Assembly (NCBI GenBank): GCA_018830205.1
Contig: JAHJSX010000130.1
Span: 1-13,650, forward strand
DNA: 13,650 nt
From: an archaeon
GTDB taxonomy: Archaea; Hydrothermarchaeota; Hydrothermarchaeia; Hydrothermarchaeales; Hydrothermarchaeaceae
Reading direction: 5' to 3'
The notes below the pieces were generated by a model. It made no database searches, had not been told where the DNA came from, and was given only the letters and a program-made list of their open reading frames with translations. Shown piece by piece: positions 6,845 through 13,415 of the stretch (within the stretch, counting starts at the first letter, position 1; every line of letters starts with the position of its first letter). The translations under genes were made by a program, and so were the position numbers.

Positions 6845-6970
6845 TTAACCGTCTAAAAAGGCGTTTTCGCATTCCTCGCAGCAGAAATCCCTGTTAGAAG
6901 CAACAGGAGTGCTGCACCTTATGCACTTCGACTTTCCATTCCAATCTATAGGTGTAGAACCGATTGACAT
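6845..6970 (-). CDS. Small zinc-ribbon protein (DUF2116-like), 41 aa
   Basis: This short reading frame encodes MSIGSTPIDWNGKSK followed by a compact Cys cluster, CIRC then CCEEC 15 residues on, and ends ENAFLDG. The spacing (CxxC, ~13 residues, C-C-x-x-C, then an aromatic) resembles archaeal DUF2116/COG4068 zinc ribbons and other treble-clef knuckles of the form FCSxxC. It starts at ATG 6970, with GGGGAAG 4 bases upstream as a modest ribosome-binding site; an in-frame TTG at 6982 is possible. A TATA-like TATATATA at 7009-7016 on this strand is well placed. It is transcribed divergently from rpl18e. The function is unknown; four or five Cys in correct spacing make it more likely real than chance. 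Confidence 0.65.
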   Translation of the reverse strand: MSIGSTPIDWNGKSKCIRCSTPVASNRDFCCEECENAFLDG

Positions 6971-7008
6971 ATGCTTCCCCAATATATTTAATACCTCTTT
7001 TCCATGGT

Positions 7009-7017
7009 TATATATAT
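7009..7017 (-). promoter_or_regulatory. Putative TATA box for the small zinc-ribbon gene
   Basis: An alternating TA run about 40 bases upstream of the ATG at 6970 on the minus strand; predicted transcription start is near 6985. AT-rich sequence is common here, so this is only suggestive. Confidence 0.4.
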
Positions 7018-7080
7018 TTCGGTTTGTCCCATGATAACATAGTAAAATGTTTTAAAATGTTAGTTAGTTTTGAATTTAGA

Positions 7081-7116
7081 TTCCCGTATATTCACAATAT
7101 TTATAAAGGTCGGGAA
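7081..7116 (+). promoter_or_regulatory. TATA box of the rpl18e operon, bracketed by an inverted repeat
   Basis: TTTATAAA (7100-7107) preceded by AATA is a good archaeal TATA box, about 50 bases before the rpl18e ATG. It is bracketed by TTCCCG (7081-7086) and CGGGAA (7111-7116), a perfect 6-base inverted repeat that could be an operator or a chance pairing. Confidence 0.6.
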
Positions 7117-7152
7117 ATATCTGATACTTCTTTCGTCACAAAGGAGAATAAA

Positions 7153-7512
7153 ATGAAAAAGAGTAAGTCTACGAATCCAAAAATGTTGGAATTGATAAAA
7201 GAATCAACAATGAAAGCGTATGATGAAGACGCCCCCATATGGAGGGACGTGGCTAAAAGGCTCCTTCGCAGAAAAAGCAGGGCAGAGATAAACATCTCAA
7301 GGATAGCCAGGTATACCAAGAAGAATGACATTGTCCTGGTTCCCGGAAAACTGCTTGGCTCTGGCAGCATTAGCCATCCTGTGACAGTGGGAGCAATTGG
7401 ATTTTCAAATGTGGCAAAAGAGAAACTGACATCTGCTGGAGGGAAATATATGAGCATTAAAGAGCTGATGTCAAAGGTCCCGAAGGGAACTGACGTCAAG
7501 ATTATGGAGTGA
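7153..7512 (+). CDS. rpl18e: Large ribosomal subunit protein eL18 (L18e)
   Basis: 119-residue archaeal/eukaryotic-type large-subunit protein. Family motifs: basic N-terminus with TNPKMLELI, WRDVAKRLLRRKSRAEINISRI, and the glycine-rich VLVPGKLLGSGSI followed by HPVTVGAIGFS. Start: ATG 7153, 7 bases after AAGGAG (7140-7145). The frame is open further upstream to 6964, but that would run through the promoter and lacks family similarity. It is the first gene of the ribosomal/polymerase operon; its stop is 5 bases before the rpl13 start. Confidence 0.96.
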   Translation: MKKSKSTNPKMLELIKESTMKAYDEDAPIWRDVAKRLLRRKSRAEINISRIARYTKKNDIVLVPGKLLGSGSISHPVTVGAIGFSNVAKEKLTSAGGKYMSIKELMSKVPKGTDVKIME

Positions 7513-7517
7513 TATGC

Positions 7518-7949
7518 GTGAAAATAGTAGATGCAAGCGGCATTTTGATGGGACGTATGGCCTCATACGTTGCAGAGGAGCTACTAAAAGGCGAAGAGGT
7601 CTCTATAATAAATGCTGAAGAGTGCGTAATTTCTGGAGACAGGCGAACAGTGTTTGACAAGTACCTGGAAAGGAGGCACAGAAGCAGTATCGTTAATCCT
7701 GCCAGACACGGACCGTTCTTCCCCAGAGGTCCTGAGGGCATAATAAAAAGGGCCATACGTGGCATGATCCCTTATAAAAAAGCAAAGGGCAAAGAGGCAC
7801 TGAAAAGACTCAGGGTTTATATAGGAGTTCCGCTGGAGTTGGAAGGGAAGCCAACAGAAGATGCAAACATCAAGGATGTTGGTACGCTCAAAATCCCGAA
7901 ATACATCAAGCTTAAAGAACTCAGCACAATGCTGGGTGCTAAGATTTGA
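7518..7949 (+). CDS. rpl13: Large ribosomal subunit protein uL13
   Basis: 143-residue L13. Seen: KIVDASGILMGRMASYVAEEL at the N-terminus, IINAEECVISGD, then FFPRGPEGIIKRAIRGMIPYK, the diagnostic basic loop, and a C-terminal archaeal extension. Start: GTG 7518, 4 bases after GGAGTGAT (7506-7513), which overlaps the rpl18e stop; a GTG at 7509 is in frame but would overlap the ribosome-binding site. rps9 follows within 9 bases. Confidence 0.96.
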   Translation: MKIVDASGILMGRMASYVAEELLKGEEVSIINAEECVISGDRRTVFDKYLERRHRSSIVNPARHGPFFPRGPEGIIKRAIRGMIPYKKAKGKEALKRLRVYIGVPLELEGKPTEDANIKDVGTLKIPKYIKLKELSTMLGAKI

Positions 7950-7958
7950 GGAATGTAA

Positions 7959-8369
7959 ATGAAAGCTAAAGCTAAAGTTATTCAAGCGTCAGGAAAAAGA
8001 AAAACTGCAATTGCGAGGGCAACCCTTAGAAAAGGAACAGGAAAAGTTCGAATTAACAAGAAAGCCCTTGAAGTCATGGAGCCAGAAATGGCAAAGCTAA
8101 AGATTATGGAGCCCTTGCTGGTTGCCGAAGAGGTCGCCAAGAAAGTTGACATTGATGTCAATGTAATAGGTGGGGGCTTCATGGGCCAGGCTGAGGCTGC
8201 AAGAATCGCAATAGGCAACGCCCTTTTAAATTTTGCGGGGGACGAAAAATTGCAGGAAAAATTCTTTGAATATGACAAAAGCATAATCAAAGGAGACCAC
8301 AGGCGGAAAGAGACCAAGAAGGTCGGAGGCCGAGGCGCGAGAAGTAAAAAACAAAAATCTTACAGGTGA
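7959..8369 (+). CDS. rps9: Small ribosomal subunit protein uS9
   Basis: 136 residues, typical S9: QASGKRKTAIARATLRKGTG at the N-terminus, VIGGGFMGQAEAARIAIGNAL in the middle, and the basic C-terminal tail ending KKQKSYR, which reaches the decoding site in the ribosome. The ATG at 7959 follows GAGGAA, which overlaps the rpl13 stop. The rpoN ATG comes 4 bases after its stop, with AGGTGA across the junction. Confidence 0.97.
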   Translation: MKAKAKVIQASGKRKTAIARATLRKGTGKVRINKKALEVMEPEMAKLKIMEPLLVAEEVAKKVDIDVNVIGGGFMGQAEAARIAIGNALLNFAGDEKLQEKFFEYDKSIIKGDHRRKETKKVGGRGARSKKQKSYR

Positions 8370-8373
8370 ACTC

Positions 8374-8574
8374 ATGATAATCCCGATAAGGTGTTTCAGT
8401 TGCGGTGCGGTTGTCGCAGATAAATACGAAAAATTCAAAGAGAGAACAAAGAAGGAAGATGCAAAAAAGGTACTTGATTCTCTGGGCATCGAAAGATACT
8501 GTTGCAGAAGGATGATATTAAGCCAGGCAGATTTCATAGACGAGGTAATACAATTTGAAAAAATGGGGCCGTAG
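8374..8574 (+). CDS. rpoN: DNA-directed RNA polymerase subunit N (Rpo10)
   Basis: 66-residue polymerase assembly subunit that contacts the Rpo3/Rpo11 platform. The zinc site is complete: CFSC (Cys7, Cys10) and YCCRRM (Cys43, Cys44), matching the family's atypical CX2C...CC motif. The start ATG has AGGTGA just upstream, across the rps9 stop. Oddity: the last codons (Gly, Pro, stop TAG at 8572-8574) lie inside tRNA-Pro(GGG), which begins at 8565, so gene and tRNA overlap by 10 bases on the same strand. RNase P cleavage of a common transcript would cut within the third-last codon region and remove the stop. Confidence 0.96.
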   Translation: MIIPIRCFSCGAVVADKYEKFKERTKKEDAKKVLDSLGIERYCCRRMILSQADFIDEVIQFEKMGP

Positions 8575-8639
8575 GGTAGCTTGGTCCATCCTTCCAGCTC
8601 GGGGAGCTGGTGACTCGAGTTCAAATCTCGGCGGCCCCA
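8565..8639 (+). tRNA. tRNA-Pro(GGG), embedded in the ribosomal/RNA polymerase operon
   Basis: Acceptor GGGGCCG / CGGCCCC (8565-8571 with 8632-8638), discriminator A 8639, no encoded CCA. The anticodon stem CCAGC/GCTGG (8594-8598, 8606-8610) closes a 7-base loop TCGGGGA, giving anticodon GGG (8601-8603) and C, not U, at position 33. T arm TCGAG-TTCAAAT-CTCGG with one wobble pair; D arm GGGT...TCCT with GG at 18-19. It lies between rpoN, which it overlaps, and rpoK, whose start is 26 bases on. It has no promoter of its own that I can see, so it is probably released from the operon transcript. Confidence 0.93.
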
Positions 8640-8664
8640 TCTGTTAGCATTGGAGGCGAAAAAC

Positions 8665-8910
8665 TTGAAATTAACAAGATACGAAAAAGCAAGGATTATA
8701 GGGGCAAGGGCCCTGCAGCTGTCCATGGGAGCTCCAACTTTAATTAAGATTAAAGGGGATTTTGCAGAACCCCTCGCCATTGCACTCGAAGAATTGAAGG
8801 AAGGCGTAATACCAATAACTGTCAGGAGGAACATGCCCATAAAGAGAGAGACTGGCGAGGCAGAGATTATGGCCGGCGAGGCAGCAATTGCAGGTGAAGA
8901 TGATAAATGA
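8665..8910 (+). CDS. rpoK: DNA-directed RNA polymerase subunit K (Rpo6)
   Basis: 81-residue homologue of eukaryotic Rpb6 and bacterial omega, which clamps the largest polymerase subunit. The family core LTRYEKARIIGARALQLSMG AP is at the N-terminus, followed by PLAIALEELKEGVIPITVRR. Start: TTG 8665 is 8 bases after GGAGG (8652-8656). A TTG at 8650 is in frame but lies upstream of that site, so the later TTG is chosen; there is no ATG option. The C-terminal tail after RRNMP is acidic and slightly longer than usual. The stop overlaps the enolase ATG by 4 bases. Confidence 0.94.
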   Translation: MKLTRYEKARIIGARALQLSMGAPTLIKIKGDFAEPLAIALEELKEGVIPITVRRNMPIKRETGEAEIMAGEAAIAGEDDK

Positions 8911-10169
8911 GACCTACCATAATTGAGGATATAAAGTGCAGGAGGGTCCTTGACTCAAGAGGAAACTGGACAGTTGAAGTTGACATTGAAACCATGTACG
9001 GTTTTGGAAGATGCTCTGCTCCAAGCGGCGCCAGTACAGGAAAATACGAAGTTGCAGCATATCCTCAGGGCGGTATAGACAAGGCGCTTTTGGAAATTGA
9101 AGAAACGATTGCGCCTGAACTAATCGGGATGGACAGTGAAGAGCAGGATGTAATAGACCTTATATTGAAGAACGCTGACGGAACTGACGATTTCTCAAAC
9201 ATTGGCGGGAACACTGCCGTAGCCATATCGCTGGCAAATGCACGGGCAGCAGCTTCCTCGTGCGGCATACCCCTGTACCAGCACCTGGGCGGAAATTTCT
9301 CGACAGAGCTTCCATTTCCCCTTGGAAATATAATTGGAGGGGGAGCCCATGCAAACAATGCAACAGACATACAGGAGTTTTTAGTTATACCAGTCGGCGC
9401 AGAAACAGTGACAGATGCTGTGATGGCAAACTCTCTGGTCCATGCAGGGGTAAAAAAAGCAGTTTCAGGCAAGAAAGACTGTGTATCAGGCAAGGGCGAC
9501 GAAGGTGCGTGGGCCCTCAACGTCGATGACGAGGGCGCGCTTGAGATACTTTCCATGGTAGTAGAGGAAGTAACCGGGGAAACCGGTATAGATATAAGAA
9601 TGGGCCTGGATGTCGCTGCAAGCGAACTGTACAAGAACAAAAAATATGTGTACGCCAGAAGCGGCAAAAAGCTAACAGGCGGCGAGCAGATAGACTTCAT
9701 AGTCGAGCTTATAAAGAAATACAGTCTTTATTATGTCGAAGACCCTCTTGAGGAAAATGACTTCGATGGATTTTCAGAAATTACAAAGAAGACAGGCAAG
9801 GCCTGTTTGATTTGCGGGGATGACCTTTACGTAACTAATGAAAAGCGGATAAAAGACGGAATCAAGAAAAAGGCAACGAATGCTGTTTTAATAAAGCCCA
9901 ACCAGTGCGGAACTCTTACAGATACCTACAAGGCCGTTAAAGCAGCAAGAGACAACAATCTAGCAACCGTGCTATCCCACCGCTCTGGAGAAACAGCAGA
10001 CGACAGCATAGCCCACCTGGCTGTTGCCTTCAATAGCCCAATTATAAAGACCGGGACCGTGGGTGGAGAAAGAGTTGCAAAATTAGACGAGCTCATAAGA
10101 ATCAGCGAAGAGCTTACCATAAGGAGGGCCAAGATGGCCCGCCTGCCACTTTTTTCGGAGGAAGCATGA
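8907..10169 (+). CDS. eno: Enolase (phosphopyruvate hydratase)
   Basis: 420-residue glycolytic/gluconeogenic enzyme converting 2-phosphoglycerate to phosphoenolpyruvate. All key residues are present: VLDSRGNWTVEV, flexible loop SGASTGKYE, GGGAHAN (His148), IQEF (156-157), catalytic Glu199 in GKGDEGAW, Mg ligands Asp235 (MGLDVAAS), Glu278 (YVEDPL) and Asp305 (GDDL), catalytic Lys330 (LIKPNQ), and SHRSGET at 357. The ATG overlaps the rpoK stop (ATGA), with AGGTGA upstream. Enolase between rpoK and rps2 is a common euryarchaeal arrangement. Confidence 0.97.
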   Translation: MRPTIIEDIKCRRVLDSRGNWTVEVDIETMYGFGRCSAPSGASTGKYEVAAYPQGGIDKALLEIEETIAPELIGMDSEEQDVIDLILKNADGTDDFSNIGGNTAVAISLANARAAASSCGIPLYQHLGGNFSTELPFPLGNIIGGGAHANNATDIQEFLVIPVGAETVTDAVMANSLVHAGVKKAVSGKKDCVSGKGDEGAWALNVDDEGALEILSMVVEEVTGETGIDIRMGLDVAASELYKNKKYVYARSGKKLTGGEQIDFIVELIKKYSLYYVEDPLEENDFDGFSEITKKTGKACLICGDDLYVTNEKRIKDGIKKKATNAVLIKPNQCGTLTDTYKAVKAARDNNLATVLSHRSGETADDSIAHLAVAFNSPIIKTGTVGGERVAKLDELIRISEELTIRRAKMARLPLFSEEA

Positions 10170-10756
10170 TGGATGACCAACTTACTACACTGGACAACTA
10201 CCTGGCAGCAGGTATACATATAGGCACACAGCAGAAAAACGCTGATATGAAGCCTTATATTTACAAGGTCAGGGACGACGGCCTTTACGTGCTGGACGTC
10301 AAGAAAACTGACATTAAAATCAGAGAGGCCGCAAAGTTTCTTTCAAAATTCGCGCCAGAAAAGATACTTGTCGTATCAAGAAGACAGTATGGGCAAAAGC
10401 CAATTGAAGACTTTGCAAAGTACTCGGGAGTGACAGCCATTGCCGGCAGATTTATCCCTGGGACGCTTACAAACCCGAATCTGGATAACTTTTTAGAACC
10501 TGAAGTTGTGGTGGTTACAGACCCCAGAGGAGATGGGCAGGCCCTGCAGGAAGCAAGCAAAATCGGAATCCCTGTTGTAGCTCTTTGCGACACTGACAAC
10601 TCCATCGCTGGTGTAGACTTATTAATCCCAACAAATAACAAGGGGAAAAAGGCATTGACAGTAGTATACTGGCTGCTTACCCAGGAAACTCTAAGAGAGA
10701 GGGGACTGCTAACCGATGATTTCGTCCCCCTTGAGGAATTCGGGGAGAGTGGATGA
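10169..10756 (+). CDS. rps2: Small ribosomal subunit protein uS2
   Basis: 195 residues. Archaeal S2/SA signatures: YLAAGIHIGTQQKN, YVLDVKKTDIKIREAAKFL, RFIPGTLTNPNL, VTDPRGDGQALQEA, GIPVVALCDTDNSI and a C-terminal NNKGKKALTVVYWLLTQETL. GGAGG at 10157-10161 inside the last enolase codons is 7 bases before ATG 10169; the adjacent ATG 10166 is in frame but spaced only 4 bases. The stop overlaps the MEMO ATG. Confidence 0.96.
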   Translation: MDDQLTTLDNYLAAGIHIGTQQKNADMKPYIYKVRDDGLYVLDVKKTDIKIREAAKFLSKFAPEKILVVSRRQYGQKPIEDFAKYSGVTAIAGRFIPGTLTNPNLDNFLEPEVVVVTDPRGDGQALQEASKIGIPVVALCDTDNSIAGVDLLIPTNNKGKKALTVVYWLLTQETLRERGLLTDDFVPLEEFGESG

Positions 10757-11580
10757 GACGTCCATGTGTGGCAGGGCAGTTTTATAGTGGAAGTCGAGAA
10801 GGGCTAATAACCCAAATCGAAGAATGCTTCCAAAGTGACATCGGGCCAGGGGAGCTTCCAACACGGGGGGATGCTAAAAGAGATATAATCGGGTGCGTTG
10901 TACCGCATGCAGGTTATATGTACTCCGGGGGAGTTGCAGCACACGTTTACGGCGAGCTTGCAAAGCAAAAGACGCCAGAAACCATTGTTATACTCAGTCC
11001 AAATCACACCGGTGAAGGGAGTCGTGTTTCGCTATCAAATGAGGACTGGGAAACCCCGCTTGGTGTAGTTGAGACCGACAAAGAAACCGTGGATGCGCTT
11101 TTTAAAACCTGCGAGAGCCTCGACCTTGATGAGGCGGCCCACATGTATGAGCATTCTCTTGAAGTCCAGCTGCCGTTTCTTCAGTACATATATGGTGAGT
11201 TCAAAATGGTGCCAATCTGCATGATGTGGCCGACTCCTGAAATCATGGAAGAGATAGCCGGGTGCCTTGCAAAGATAGGAAAGGATGCCCTGATCATAGC
11301 AAGCAGTGACTTTACACACTATGAATCGCACGAATCTGCAACCGAGAAGGATAATAATGCCATCTCTCATATATTGAACATGGATGAGAGGCGTTTCCTG
11401 CAGACGGTGCATGAAGGTAATCTGTCCATATGTGGGCATGCCCCTATCGCTACCTGCATCGCTACTGCAAAAAAACTCGGTGCAGCCAGCGCCGAACTCC
11501 TCAAATACGCAACAAGCGGAGATGTCACAGGAGACCACGGCCAAGTCGTTGGATATGCAAGTATAATAATGAGGCGATGA
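10753..11580 (+). CDS. MEMO family protein (AmmeMemoRadiSam system protein B-like)
   Basis: 275 residues matching the MEMO1 family throughout: RRPCVAGQFYSG, VPHAGYMYSGGVAAHVY (His52), SPNHTGEG (His85), EHSLEVQLPFLQY (His134), IASSDFTHY (His189), ICGHAPIATC (Cys227) and a C-terminal SGDVTGD...VGYAS. The His/His/Cys set corresponds to the residues that bind copper or iron in human MEMO1. The fold resembles extradiol dioxygenases; no archaeal role is established. It overlaps rps2 by 4 bases (ATGA). It is often found in this archaeal operon next to mevalonate kinase, so co-expression is clear but the functional link is not. Confidence 0.93.
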   Translation: MRRPCVAGQFYSGSREGLITQIEECFQSDIGPGELPTRGDAKRDIIGCVVPHAGYMYSGGVAAHVYGELAKQKTPETIVILSPNHTGEGSRVSLSNEDWETPLGVVETDKETVDALFKTCESLDLDEAAHMYEHSLEVQLPFLQYIYGEFKMVPICMMWPTPEIMEEIAGCLAKIGKDALIIASSDFTHYESHESATEKDNNAISHILNMDERRFLQTVHEGNLSICGHAPIATCIATAKKLGAASAELLKYATSGDVTGDHGQVVGYASIIMRR

Positions 11581-11582
11581 AT

Positions 11583-12521
11583 ATGGTGCTGGTTTCTGCT
11601 CCAGGAAAGGTCATTTTATTTGGCGAGCATGCGGTGGTTTATGGAAAGCCATCCCTTGCAGGCGCTATCGACAAACGCACTCATGTGAATTTGGAAGCGC
11701 GAGATGATGACATTATATCAATAGAGTCTGATGCAGCGCCGCAGCGCCTTTCCTTTTCCCTGGACGACCTCGTTTCAGTTGAAGGATTTCCATACGTTAG
11801 AAAGGCAATCGAGCTTGCGTTTGAGCGCATCGGCAAAAAATCAGGGCTGGACATCAAAATTTCATCAGATTTTCCTCCGGCTTCCGGTCTTGGGTCGTCT
11901 GCGTCTGTCTCCATTGCCACCATTTTAGCTGTACATGAGGTGCTGGAGAGCGAAATCCCCTATGGTACGCTTGCAAAACTGGGGCACAAAGTAGAGTTCG
12001 AGGTCCAGGGAGCAGCCTCGCCAACCGATACTGCAATCGCGACATTCGGCGGGATTCTGTTCATTGAGCCGGGTAAAGATGAGCACAAGCGAATAGATGT
12101 GCAACTGCCGCTTATTGTGGGTTGCACGGGAATAGAGCGTTCAACAAAAGTCCTTGTAGAGAACGTCAGGGTGCTGCGGGAGAACTCCCCTGAAATCGTA
12201 GATTCGACAATCGAAAGTATTGAAAAAATCACCCGCATGGCAAAGGAAAAGATTGAAAAGGGAGAGGACATAGGAGACCTCATGAACATGAATCATGGCC
12301 TTTTGATGGCTCTTGGTGTAAGCAACTTTAAGCTTGACATCCTTGTTTATGCTGCAAGGGACGCAGGTGCAAGAGGCGCAAAACTAACGGGGGCCGGAGG
12401 AGGGGGATGCATTATCGCCTATGCGCCAGATAAAGGAGCCCAGGTCAAGGGAGCAATTGAGAACTGCGGATGCTCGGCCTTTGAATCAGCCATAACGAGT
12501 GTTGGGGTGAGGGTCGAATGA
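11583..12521 (+). CDS. mvk: Mevalonate kinase
   Basis: GHMP-family kinase phosphorylating mevalonate to mevalonate 5-phosphate. It has 312 residues. Motif 1 SAPGKVILFGEHAVVYGKP (5-23), ATP loop PPASGLGSSAS (about 98-108), catalytic Asp in ASPTDTAIATFGG (Asp149), and motif 3 LTGAGGGGCII near the C-terminus. Start: GAGGCGAT (11571-11578) precedes ATG 11583 by 4 bases; ATG 11577 overlaps that site. The open frame back to 11430 lies inside the MEMO gene and is spurious. It is followed by isopentenyl phosphate kinase with a 4-base overlap. Confidence 0.95.
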   Translation: MVLVSAPGKVILFGEHAVVYGKPSLAGAIDKRTHVNLEARDDDIISIESDAAPQRLSFSLDDLVSVEGFPYVRKAIELAFERIGKKSGLDIKISSDFPPASGLGSSASVSIATILAVHEVLESEIPYGTLAKLGHKVEFEVQGAASPTDTAIATFGGILFIEPGKDEHKRIDVQLPLIVGCTGIERSTKVLVENVRVLRENSPEIVDSTIESIEKITRMAKEKIEKGEDIGDLMNMNHGLLMALGVSNFKLDILVYAARDAGARGAKLTGAGGGGCIIAYAPDKGAQVKGAIENCGCSAFESAITSVGVRVE

Positions 12522-13291
12522 TAATACTGAAACTTGGAGGGAGTCTCATTACTGACAAATCAAAACAATTTGCGGTGAGAGAAGACGTTCTTGAAAGGCT
12601 CGCAGAAGAGATTAAAGAAAGCTCAAAGGAAGAGCTAATTATTGTGCATGGTGGTGGGTCCTTCGGACATCCTATTGCAAGCAAGTACAACCTCCAGGAA
12701 GGGTTCAAAAATAAAGAGCAGATAGACGGCGTTGTGGAAACCAGAAGGGCAATGAATGAGCTGAGCCGCAGTGTCATAAACGCGTTCCATGAGCACAAGC
12801 TCCCAGTAGTAGCAATACAGCCCTCGGCGAACATAACATGCAAAGCAGGCAGGATTGATGACATAGATACAGGGGTCATAAAGAAGTTTTTGGAACTTGG
12901 GACAATCCCTGTTCTTTTTGGTGATGTTGTGCTTGACAAGGAACTCGGTTTTTGTATACTTTCAGGCGACCAGATTGTGACATTCCTGGCTGAAAATTTC
13001 AAGGCAGACAAGGTTATTCTCGCTGCAGACGTGGACGGCGTCTATGACAAAAACCCCCAGAAATTCGACGGGGCAAAACTGATAACAGAAATAAAAAGCA
13101 CTGACGATGGTATCCTCGATACTCTAAAAACAAGAGATGGTGATGTGACTGGCGGGATAAAGGGCAAAATAGAGGAACTTGTTCTGCTCGCTAAAAAGGG
13201 AGTACCATCTCAAGTCATAAATGCCATGGAACCGGGCCGATTAAAAAAGGCGCTAAGAGGAGAAGAGGTTATAGGGACGGTCGTAAGATAG
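12518..13291 (+). CDS. ipk: Isopentenyl phosphate kinase
   Basis: 257-residue amino-acid-kinase-fold enzyme making isopentenyl diphosphate from isopentenyl phosphate, the last phosphorylation of the archaeal mevalonate route. Seen: KLGGSLITDKS at the N-terminus (Lys5), the diagnostic HGGGSFGH with substrate-binding His51, AIQPSANITCKAG, PVLFGDVVLD, ILSGDQIVTFLAE, AADVDGVYDKNP and DVTGGIKGKI. The His distinguishes it from UMP and glutamate kinases. The ATG overlaps the mvk stop. In many euryarchaea further isoprenoid or RNase J genes follow; here the unit ends and a T-rich stretch and tRNA-Leu follow. Confidence 0.95.
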   Translation: MIILKLGGSLITDKSKQFAVREDVLERLAEEIKESSKEELIIVHGGGSFGHPIASKYNLQEGFKNKEQIDGVVETRRAMNELSRSVINAFHEHKLPVVAIQPSANITCKAGRIDDIDTGVIKKFLELGTIPVLFGDVVLDKELGFCILSGDQIVTFLAENFKADKVILAADVDGVYDKNPQKFDGAKLITEIKSTDDGILDTLKTRDGDVTGGIKGKIEELVLLAKKGVPSQVINAMEPGRLKKALRGEEVIGTVVR

Positions 13292-13307
13292 TTACTTTTT
13301 TATTTTG
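13292..13307 (+). terminator. T-rich putative transcription terminator after ipk
   Basis: TTACTTTTTTATTTT directly after the ipk stop is the kind of oligo-T tract at which archaeal RNA polymerase terminates. It can also pair weakly with AAAAGGTAA just downstream. Read-through into tRNA-Leu is possible, as that tRNA has no clear promoter. Confidence 0.5.
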
Positions 13308-13331
13308 AAAAGGTAAAAAGCAATAATTCCT

Positions 13332-13415
13332 GCAGGGGTAGCCAAGTGGTCAAAGGCGCTAGGTTCAGGGCCTAGTCGATTAGTTCGTTCGAGGGTTCGA
13401 CTCCCTTCCCCTGCA
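13332..13415 (+). tRNA. tRNA-Leu(CAG)
   Basis: Acceptor GCAGGGG / CCCCTGC (13332-13338 with 13408-13414), discriminator A 13415, no encoded CCA. D arm GCCA...AGGC with GG at 13348-13349; anticodon stem CTAGG/CCTAG and loop TTCAGGG, giving anticodon CAG (13366-13368) for CUG. A long variable arm of 15 bases (13376-13390, CGA/TCG stem) marks class II leucine tRNA; T arm GAGGG-TTCGACT-CCCTT. Confidence 0.95.

Noticed and set aside
6964..7152. In-frame extension of rpl18e upstream to 6964
   Set aside because: It runs through the TATA box and the divergent promoter region, lacks family similarity, and AAGGAG clearly selects ATG 7153.
8226..8840. 204-codon minus-strand frame across rps9, rpoN, tRNA-Pro and rpoK
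   Set aside because: It runs antisense through four recognised genes and has no recognisable domain.
9065..9700. 211-codon minus-strand frame inside enolase
   Set aside because: It is antisense to a fully conserved enolase, is Ser/Pro-rich as expected of a shadow frame, and has no ribosome-binding site or motif.
11430..11582. Long N-terminal extension of mevalonate kinase
   Set aside because: It lies within the MEMO coding region and has none of the kinase motifs; the family N-terminus starts at 11583.
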